From Bacteroidota bacterium (GTDB lineage Bacteria > Bacteroidota > Bacteroidia > Chitinophagales > Chitinophagaceae): a stretch of DNA of 31,387 nucleotides. The notes below the pieces were generated by a model that was not told the origin of the DNA, ran no database searches, and worked only from the letters and a program-made list of their open reading frames with translations. The stretch covers positions 1 through 31,387 of the forward strand of contig JAGWPI010000130.1 of the NCBI GenBank assembly GCA_028877005.1. Reading direction: 5' to 3'. Positions 25,249 to 31,387 of this stretch are shown here, one piece after another. The position numbers and the translations under genes are program-made. Within the stretch, counting starts at the first letter, position 1. The number at the start of each line of letters is the position of its first letter.

Positions 25249-26262
25249 ATGTATCAAACAGCATTTCATACGGCCCCACTTCATCAGCACAGTTTTTTGA
25301 TAACAGGAGGCGCAGGTTTTATTGGCGCAAACTTATCAGAATACTTGTTACAATATGGTGCAAAAAAAGTAAGGGTGTTAGATAATTTTAGTACAGGGCA
25401 TATTAATAACATTCAACCATTTTTAAATGATGAAAGATTTGAATTAATAGAAGGCGACATAAGAGATTATTCCACCTGCGAAACAGCAGTTGCCGGAATA
25501 GACTATGTGCTGCATCAAGCAGCTTTAGGTTCGGTACCCCGTTCTATTGAAGATCCGATTACCACCAATGATGTAAATATTTCAGGTTTTTTACATGTAC
25601 TTACTGCAGCGCAAAAGCAAGCAGTAAGAAGAATGGTATATGCGGCCAGTTCAAGCACTTATGGTGATCATCCCACACTTCCTAAAGTAGAAGCGCAAAT
25701 TGGGAGACCACTTTCGCCCTATGCCATTACCAAATATGTAAATGAGTTGTATGCAGATGTATTTTCACGGACCTATGGGTTTCATAGTATTGGGCTGCGG
25801 TATTTTAATGTGTTTGGGCCCAAACAAAATCCAAAAGGCGCTTATGCGGCAGTAATACCCTTATTTATCAATGCCATGCAACATAACCAATCGCCAAACA
25901 TATTTGGTGATGGGCATACATCACGCGATTTTACTTTTATTGAAAATGTAGTACAGGCCAATATAAAAGCTTTGTTTATGCCACAACTTAATAGCAGTGA
26001 GGTATTTAATATAGCTTATGGCCGTGCAACAACGCTATTAGAATTATGGGAAAAAATAAATCATATTGGACAAAAAAATTTGGCAGTACATCATTTACCC
26101 GAACGCAAAGGCGATATTAAACACAGCTTAGCCAGCATTGATAAAGCACGTACTTTACTGCAATATAACCCGCAGTTTTCAATAGATGATGGATTGGCCA
26201 TTACCATAGAATGGTATCAAAAACATCCCCAACATTTTAATACGGAAAAAATGAATTCATAA
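25249..26262 (+). CDS. tviC: UDP-N-acetylhexosamine 4-epimerase, TviC/WbpP type (SDR)
   Basis: A 337-residue extended short-chain dehydrogenase interconverting UDP-GlcNAc(A) and UDP-GalNAc(A) at C4. NAD-binding GGAGFIG is at 20-26. Catalytic residues are SSSTYG (134-139) and YAITK (158-162, Tyr158 and Lys162). The block LSPYAITKYVNELYADVFSR and LRYFNVFGPKQNPKGAYAAVIP are near-identical in form to WbpP. SIDKARTLLQYNPQ is the usual SDR end. With the dehydrogenase just upstream (9 nt gap) it would supply UDP-GalNAcA, as in Vi antigen or the P. aeruginosa O6 O-antigen pathway. The order of the two steps cannot be decided from sequence. Confidence 0.92.
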   Translation: MYQTAFHTAPLHQHSFLITGGAGFIGANLSEYLLQYGAKKVRVLDNFSTGHINNIQPFLNDERFELIEGDIRDYSTCETAVAGIDYVLHQAALGSVPRSIEDPITTNDVNISGFLHVLTAAQKQAVRRMVYAASSSTYGDHPTLPKVEAQIGRPLSPYAITKYVNELYADVFSRTYGFHSIGLRYFNVFGPKQNPKGAYAAVIPLFINAMQHNQSPNIFGDGHTSRDFTFIENVVQANIKALFMPQLNSSEVFNIAYGRATTLLELWEKINHIGQKNLAVHHLPERKGDIKHSLASIDKARTLLQYNPQFSIDDGLAITIEWYQKHPQHFNTEKMNS

Positions 26263-26318
26263 ACATTACATACAACCCTATATAAATATATAAAAACCCT
26301 AAAACCACCTTTTCAGTT

Positions 26319-27107
26319 ATGAATGCAGCAATAAAAAACTATACCATTATGTGTATAGCCATCTTACTCATGGGTAGCTCATGCGTAAGCACCAAACGTT
26401 CTACTTATTTTTATGATGCTACACAAACACAGTTTAAGGTACCTGATGAAGTAAAAGAAATTCCCATCCAAAAAAGCGATATCTTATATATTAATATCAG
26501 CAGTTTAAATGCAGAAGCCTCTGCAATTTTTAATGCCACTAACAACATTAATGCAAGCACCACATCCAGTACCGGAACATCTTCTAATATTGGTGGTTAT
26601 TTGGTTAACAATGAAGGCTATATTCAGCTACCGGTACTGGGTTATGTAAAAGCAGCCGGTTTAACTAAAAAAGAATTAAAAAGTAATATTACCAATCAAA
26701 TTTTAGAAAAGAAATTATTGTTAGACCCCATTGTAACCATTCGACAAATGAACTATGAGGTTACTGTATTAGGCGAAGTAGGCAGACCAACGGTGATAAC
26801 CGTACCCAGTGAAAAAATTTCAATTGTAAAAGCATTAGGTCTTGCAGGCGATATTACCATATATGGAAGAAAAGACAATGTATTATTAATTAGGGAACAT
26901 GATGGAGAAAGAAAAGTAGCAAGAATTGATTTAAACTCGCCCTCCTTCTTTACCTCACCCTATTACTATTTAGAGCCAAATGATGTAATATATGTAGAGG
27001 CCAATAAAAATAAAGTAGCTAGTGTAAATAGGGCTCAATTATTATTGCCGGCAATATTAAGTGGCCTTTCCGTTGTAGCCATTGTTTTAGATAGAATTAT
27101 TAAATAA
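26319..27107 (+). CDS. Polysaccharide export lipoprotein, Wza-like (OPX family)
   Basis: A 262-residue outer-membrane/periplasmic polysaccharide export protein. The lipoprotein signal ends MGSSC (Cys22). The Poly_export domain covers about 45-135: EIPIQKSDILYINISS, then YLVNNEGYIQLPVLGYVKAAGLTKKELK. A SLBB domain follows (NYEVTVLGEVGRPTVITVPSEKISIVKALGLAGD, about 145-178) ahead of DVIYVEANK. The last segment, LLLPAILSGLSVVAIVLDRII, is a C-terminal hydrophobic helix often present in the Bacteroidota form. It works with the Wzc-like kinase encoded 17 nt downstream to carry capsule or EPS across the envelope. Confidence 0.92.
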   Translation: MNAAIKNYTIMCIAILLMGSSCVSTKRSTYFYDATQTQFKVPDEVKEIPIQKSDILYINISSLNAEASAIFNATNNINASTTSSTGTSSNIGGYLVNNEGYIQLPVLGYVKAAGLTKKELKSNITNQILEKKLLLDPIVTIRQMNYEVTVLGEVGRPTVITVPSEKISIVKALGLAGDITIYGRKDNVLLIREHDGERKVARIDLNSPSFFTSPYYYLEPNDVIYVEANKNKVASVNRAQLLLPAILSGLSVVAIVLDRIIK

Positions 27108-27124
27108 CAAAATACGTACCAACT

Positions 27125-29455
27125 ATGTCAGCCAATCAAATTTCCGGATTGCCTAAAAACGAAAGTCTTTTTAGGCAAATGATCAGTAAATATTTGCCAT
27201 ATTGGCCATTATTTGTTGTTTTCCTCATCATTGGCGGTGCATTAGCCTATACTTATTTGCGGTATGCCACACCAAAGTATGAGGCAACGGCTACCCTTTT
27301 GGTAAAAGATGAAAAAAAAGGTTATGATGATTCAAAGTTTGTTGAATCATTTAATATGATTAGCACGAAAAAAATCATTGAAAATGAAATAGAAGTTTTG
27401 CAATCCAGAACTTTAATGGATAGTGTTGTTAGAAAATTGCATTTATATGCACCCATAGCACAGGAAGGAAAAATTAGACCAAGACCAGTATATAAAGAGA
27501 GCCCGGTATTTATTGAAGCTGCTAATCCGGATTCTATAAAAAATGTAAAAAAAGTTTTAATTAAGATTAATAACTCCTATACCTCCGTTACCCTCAATAA
27601 CAATTTAACCTATGCGGTAAATGAGTGGGTATATACCCCTTACGGCATCTTAAAATTTACACCTAATCCAGCAGTATTTGTAGACAATGCAACAGATAAG
27701 CCTTATTATTTTTCATTATTAAGTCCTAAAGAAACTGTTGAAAATATTTTACACACACTTAAAGTAAGTGCATCTAATAAATTATCGAGTGTAATAGAAT
27801 TAAGTTATCGCGATCCGGTACCTAAACGCGCAGAGGATATATTAAACTACTTAATACAGGCTTATAGAAATGCAGCTATTAATGAAAAAAATACACTAGC
27901 CAAAAACACCCTTGCGTTTATAGATGACAGGCTAAGTTTAGTGGGCAAAGATTTAGATAATATCCAGCAAAATATTCAAAGTTATAAATCAGGAAGCGGT
28001 GCTGTTGATATTAGCACACAAGGCCAATTGTATTTACAAAATGTAAGTGCCAATGACCAAAAGATGAGCGATTTAAATATGCAAGCTGCTGTATTAGATC
28101 AATTAGATAAAATGGTGAGTTCAGATAGAGGCGGCGTAATATTGCCATCTACCCTTGGGGTAAATGATCCTGCATTGGTGTTACTAATTACCAATTTAAA
28201 TAATGCACAAGCAGACTATGATAAACTAAGAAGAACAGTAGCCGAAAACAACCCTATGTTGGTTTCTATAACCGATCAAATAAAGCGTATTAAAGGAGAT
28301 ATTATTGAAAATGTAAAAGCACAAAAAAACAGTATACAAACTGCAAAGGAAAAATTAGCCGGTACCAACAATCAATATAATGCAGCTTTAACAACTATAC
28401 CACAAAAAGAAAGGCAGTTATTAGAAATTAGCCGCAATCAAAATATACAAAATGGTATTTATCAGTTTTTACTGCAAAAAAGAGAAGAAACCAAATTATC
28501 ATTGGCAGCCATTATCTCAGACAGTAGGGTTGTAAACTATGCAGAAGCAGGCACTGATCCTGTTAGTCCAAATAAAATAATTATTTATTTAGCCGCTCTT
28601 GCCTTTGCATTTGGGGTGCCCATTGTATTCATTAGTTTAAAAGAGGGCTTTAATAAAAAAATATTATTTAGAGATGAAATAACAGCACTCACTTCCATGC
28701 AAATTATTGGAGAAATATTTTATGAAAAAACTAAAGCCCCTTTTGTAATTGAATCAGGAAAGAAATCAATCATTTCGGAACAAATCAGAAAAATAAGAGC
28801 AGCCCTACCCTTTTTAGGTATTTCAGAAAAAAATAAAAAAATATTAATTACCTCTAGTATATCGGGCGAAGGAAAAAGTTTTGTTGCCGCTAATTTGGCT
28901 GCAGGCATTTCGCTCACCGGGCAGAAAGTAATTTTATTAGATTTTGATTTACATAATCCGGGATTAAGTAGAGCATTAGAAAAAACAGATGAAGCAGGTG
29001 TTAGTGATTACCTGAAGGGAGAAAAAGAACCTGAAGAAGTAATTAGAAGGGTAAGTGGATATGAAAATTTATTCTTTATACCGGCCGGTAATTTACCGGA
29101 CAATCCATCTGAATTAGTAGTTAATGAAAAAACAAAGGATTTGATTCAATATGTTGAAAATATATTTGATGTAGTAGTAATTGATAGTCCGCCGGTATTC
29201 TTAGCAACAGATGCATATATACTTTCTAATTATTGTAATGCTACCTTGTATGTTGTACGCCACAAATACACACCCAAAATGTTGTTGAAAAGAATAGATG
29301 AGAATTGCCGTATTAACCCATTAAACAATGCAGCTATTGTTTTTAATGGCGTTAAATCAAGAGGATTCTTTAAAAACAATTATGAGTATGGTTATGGGTA
29401 TGGCAATGATTATGTATACACCTATAATCAACCCAAGCAAAAATCAAAAAAATAA
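27125..29455 (+). CDS. Wzc-like polysaccharide co-polymerase / bacterial tyrosine autokinase
   Basis: A 776-residue inner-membrane protein controlling chain length and export. The Wzz domain begins at about 15, with TM1 near 28-46 (YWPLFVVFLIIGGALAYTYL). A long periplasmic coiled-coil region follows, then the GNVR segment and TM2 near 487-507. The C-terminal BY-kinase has Walker A SSISGEGKSFVAANLA (~575-590), Walker A' VILLDFDLHNPGL (~602-614) and Walker B VVVIDSPPVFLATD (~682-695). A terminal tyrosine cluster of seven Tyr lies within YEYGYGYGNDYVYTY (~752-768), the autophosphorylation site of the family. Kinase and co-polymerase are fused in one chain, as in Proteobacteria and Bacteroidota. 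No matching low-molecular-weight tyrosine phosphatase is seen in the window. Confidence 0.93.
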   Translation: MSANQISGLPKNESLFRQMISKYLPYWPLFVVFLIIGGALAYTYLRYATPKYEATATLLVKDEKKGYDDSKFVESFNMISTKKIIENEIEVLQSRTLMDSVVRKLHLYAPIAQEGKIRPRPVYKESPVFIEAANPDSIKNVKKVLIKINNSYTSVTLNNNLTYAVNEWVYTPYGILKFTPNPAVFVDNATDKPYYFSLLSPKETVENILHTLKVSASNKLSSVIELSYRDPVPKRAEDILNYLIQAYRNAAINEKNTLAKNTLAFIDDRLSLVGKDLDNIQQNIQSYKSGSGAVDISTQGQLYLQNVSANDQKMSDLNMQAAVLDQLDKMVSSDRGGVILPSTLGVNDPALVLLITNLNNAQADYDKLRRTVAENNPMLVSITDQIKRIKGDIIENVKAQKNSIQTAKEKLAGTNNQYNAALTTIPQKERQLLEISRNQNIQNGIYQFLLQKREETKLSLAAIISDSRVVNYAEAGTDPVSPNKIIIYLAALAFAFGVPIVFISLKEGFNKKILFRDEITALTSMQIIGEIFYEKTKAPFVIESGKKSIISEQIRKIRAALPFLGISEKNKKILITSSISGEGKSFVAANLAAGISLTGQKVILLDFDLHNPGLSRALEKTDEAGVSDYLKGEKEPEEVIRRVSGYENLFFIPAGNLPDNPSELVVNEKTKDLIQYVENIFDVVVIDSPPVFLATDAYILSNYCNATLYVVRHKYTPKMLLKRIDENCRINPLNNAAIVFNGVKSRGFFKNNYEYGYGYGNDYVYTYNQPKQKSKK

Positions 29456-29560
29456 ATATTTAAAATTATACCAATTCCAATCTCCTTAGGCATACCCGGC
29501 CGTTAAAAAAAACTACCAATTTCCTTTGAGCCTTTTAATAACCCTTTAAAAAAATGTACA

Positions 29561-30103
29561 ATGAAACAGAATTGGTATGTAGTTTACACAAGAACAAATG
29601 CAGAAAAAAAAGTGGCTATGCATTTAGCTAAAAAGGGCTTTGAAGCATTTTGCCCATTAAACTGTTTAATGAGCAGTTATCATGACAGAAAAAAATTAAG
29701 CTTTGAGCCTATGTTTAAAAACTTTGTTTTTGTAAAAACAAGTGAACTAAAACTAAAAGAAATCACCAACACTTCAGATGTTATTAATTTGGTATACTGG
29801 TTAAATAAACCGGCCACTATTAAAGACGCTGAAGTAGAAGACATTAAGTTATTCTTAAATGAATTTAAAAATGTACAATTAGAACACCTGCCGGTTAATC
29901 AAGCATCACTGCTACACATAACAGAAATGAAACGTGCCATTAACAGTGATGGAGGAAGCGTTGTTGCCATTACCAGAAATGATATAGTAAAACTTACTAT
30001 CCCATCTTTAGGTTATGTAATGATAGCTGAAATTGAAAAAACAAATGCAGAAGTGTTTACTGCAACAGCATCAATCGCACAACAGTTCATCCCCTCATTT
30101 TAA
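29561..30103 (+). CDS. Second UpxY/NusG-like antiterminator paralog with degenerate KOW
   Basis: A 180-residue NusG-family protein. The NGN half is well kept: WYVVYTRTNAEKKVAMHLAK (5-24), CPLNCLMSSYHDRKKLSFEPMFKNFVFVK (given by position 31-59) and VIYWLNKPATIKDAEV-like text at 74-92. The C-terminal KOW segment has lost the usual Val-x-x-Gly-Pro-x-x-Gly core. Residues 117-137 read LLHITEMKRAINSDGGSVVAI, whereas the first paralog has the intact motif. The final TIPSLGYVMIAEIE closely matches the first copy, so the domain is altered, not missing. It lies 105 nt after the kinase gene and 78 nt before the deacetylase. It may act on the downstream part of the locus or antagonise the first paralog. 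Confidence 0.85.
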   Translation: MKQNWYVVYTRTNAEKKVAMHLAKKGFEAFCPLNCLMSSYHDRKKLSFEPMFKNFVFVKTSELKLKEITNTSDVINLVYWLNKPATIKDAEVEDIKLFLNEFKNVQLEHLPVNQASLLHITEMKRAINSDGGSVVAITRNDIVKLTIPSLGYVMIAEIEKTNAEVFTATASIAQQFIPSF

Positions 30104-30181
30104 CAGCCCTATATTTAAAATATTCCAGTAATTAACATTTACAACTTCATTTTTGCATGAAGCAGGAATAAAATTAGCCAC

Positions 30182-31099
30182 ATGAAACAAATGGTGCGAA
30201 ATAGTTTAGCAGAATTGTTAGGCATTTGGTATACAATTAATGGAAAAATAAAAAAAGCAAAACAGCGGGCTTTAGCAGGTGAATTTATTTTGTCTATTTA
30301 TTTTCATGCCCCCTCTGCCGCACTATTTGAAAGTTGTGTACGTTGGTTACTCAAAAACGGTTTTCAAATAATACCAACCCAACAACTTTTAGCAATAAAG
30401 GCAGGCGAGATTCCATTTCCAAAAGGCGCTGCCATCATAACCGTAGACGACGGCTGGAGAACCAATATTAATAATATAGTAGCTATTACAAAACAGTACA
30501 AAGTACCGGTAACTATTTTTGCCACCACAGAACCGGTAGAGAAAGGAGGTGCCTATTGGTGGACATATGCCAATAAAGCTAAGCAGTTGCATTTAATTGA
30601 ATATAGTGTGGAGCAGTTAAAGAAGCTTGATAATATAGAACGATTAAACATTGTTAATAAAATAAAGGCAACATTAAATTTGCAAAGAGAGGCAATGTAT
30701 CCGGAAGAATTGCAAGCTATTGCAGAAAGTAAATACATTACCGTTGGAAGCCATACAGTAACACATCCTATCTTAATTCAGTGCGATGATGCAGAGGCAG
30801 AATTTGAAATTTGCACCTCTAAAAAAATATTAGAATTATTATTAAACAAGCCAATTACACAATTTGCCTATCCCAATGGCGATTATTCTAGCCGTGAATT
30901 GGAACTGCTGCAATTGGCAGGTTACCAATTAGCCTTTACTACAAAAACACATTATTTAACCGAAGATGTACTAAAGCAACAGTTAGAATTACCCAGATTT
31001 GAAGTATGGGAATCCGGGGGATATTTTGAAACAATCAGTAGAATAACAGGTGTTTGGTTTAATAGCAAAACAAAAAAGAACCATAGCAATGGGCAGTAA
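30182..31099 (+). CDS. Polysaccharide deacetylase family protein (NodB homology)
   Basis: A 305-residue carbohydrate esterase 4-like protein that would remove N- or O-acetyl groups from sugar polymers or lipid-linked sugars. No cleavable signal peptide is seen; a basic N-terminus suggests a cytoplasmic site or an unusual anchor. NodB motifs are ITVDDGW (86-92, metal-binding Asp89/Asp90), SHTVTHP (190-196, His191 and His195) and QFAYPNGDYSS (227-237). The region between the first two motifs, with EKGGAYWWTYANKA, is typical of O-antigen/capsule-cluster deacetylases. It is on the same strand as the export genes and overlaps the start of the next reading frame by 11 nt, so it is probably translated together with it. 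Confidence 0.9.
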   Translation: MKQMVRNSLAELLGIWYTINGKIKKAKQRALAGEFILSIYFHAPSAALFESCVRWLLKNGFQIIPTQQLLAIKAGEIPFPKGAAIITVDDGWRTNINNIVAITKQYKVPVTIFATTEPVEKGGAYWWTYANKAKQLHLIEYSVEQLKKLDNIERLNIVNKIKATLNLQREAMYPEELQAIAESKYITVGSHTVTHPILIQCDDAEAEFEICTSKKILELLLNKPITQFAYPNGDYSSRELELLQLAGYQLAFTTKTHYLTEDVLKQQLELPRFEVWESGGYFETISRITGVWFNSKTKKNHSNGQ

Positions 31100-31387
31100 G
31101 ATTTTTATTATATTATTTATGTTAACGGTAGCATCATTTTTTGCAGTGATGTTATTTACCACAGGCGATAAAAACAAAGCATATGTTCAATTTATTTTAC
31201 TGTCATTTCCCTTTTTAGCATTAGACACGCATTATGGTGATTTGTTTTTTTCAGATTTTGATGTAGTAACACTTAGCTTTTTGTTTGGATTTTATTCGCC
31301 TAAAAAAGTACACTTACAAAATGGAAAACTATACTTAAGCGTATTTATTTTACTGGTTATCATTATTATTATTGGTTTATATGAAGC
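31089..31387 (+). CDS. N-terminus of a multi-pass membrane protein, possible O-antigen/EPS polymerase or ligase (partial)
   Basis: An open frame from ATG at 31089 to the window edge, 99 codons without a stop. It overlaps the end of the deacetylase gene by 11 nt. Three hydrophobic segments are visible: IFIILFMLTVASFFAVMLF, FILLSFPFLALD and FILLVIIIIIGLYE, with short polar loops (HYGDLFFSDFDVV, SPKKVHLQNGK). Position and topology fit a Wzy/WaaL-like polymerase or a flippase at the head of the assembly genes, but no family motif can be seen in so short a piece. Confidence 0.7.
   Translation, partial: MGSKIFIILFMLTVASFFAVMLFTTGDKNKAYVQFILLSFPFLALDTHYGDLFFSDFDVVTLSFLFGFYSPKKVHLQNGKLYLSVFILLVIIIIIGLYE

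Noticed and set aside
1..31387. Search for tRNA, rRNA, CRISPR arrays, insertion sequences, integrases and attachment sites
   Set aside because: None of the characteristic sequences or protein families was found by eye. Small or degenerate RNA genes would need a covariance-model search.

Overview
The window reads as chromosome of a Bacteroidota bacterium, most likely Chitinophagales/Chitinophagaceae-like (inference). The DNA is AT-rich. It carries gliding/type IX secretion (T9SS) features (CHU_C sorting domains, PorP/SprF), UpxY-type NusG paralogs, lipoprotein signals of Bacteroidota style, and promoters of the TTTG / TAnnTTTG class. I see no tRNA, rRNA, CRISPR array, insertion sequence or prophage.

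Layout. 1-1863 (+): the end of a probable M28 peptidase with a fibronectin III tail, an esterase lipoprotein, and an ElaA-type acetyltransferase. 1992-4462 (+): a diheme cytochrome c resembling thiosulfate dehydrogenase, an exported DsrE-like protein and a LysR regulator, which looks like a small sulfur-redox module. A perfect 15-bp hairpin terminator separates it from the convergent efflux operon at 10756-4534 (-): a small membrane protein, TolC-like channel, RND permease and adaptor lipoprotein. uvrA follows (13844-10914, -). It is divergent from a well-formed SAM-I riboswitch unit (promoter, aptamer, intrinsic terminator) that controls a stand-alone homoserine dehydrogenase (14212-15468, +).

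15814-20190 (-) is a surface/gliding block: a very short CHU_C protein, a PorP/SprF partner, and a separate 708-residue T9SS type B protein with a PKD-like domain. A conserved protein of unknown function follows at 20846-21643 (+).

21940 to the right edge (+) is the start of a capsule/exopolysaccharide locus. A consensus promoter and a leader of about 500 nt precede a UpxY antiterminator. Then come an opposite-strand DUF4184 membrane protein, TviB/WbpO and TviC/WbpP enzymes (UDP-GalNAcA supply), a Wza-like exporter lipoprotein, a Wzc-like tyrosine autokinase, a second UpxY paralog with an eroded KOW motif, a polysaccharide deacetylase and a truncated membrane protein. The locus continues beyond the window, where glycosyltransferases and flippase/polymerase genes would be expected.

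No wholly new system is obvious. The most unusual points are the twin UpxY genes with a structured leader, an RND pump whose proton-relay residues differ from the AcrB type, the mini CHU_C/SprF pair, and the exported DsrE with a TsdA-like cytochrome.
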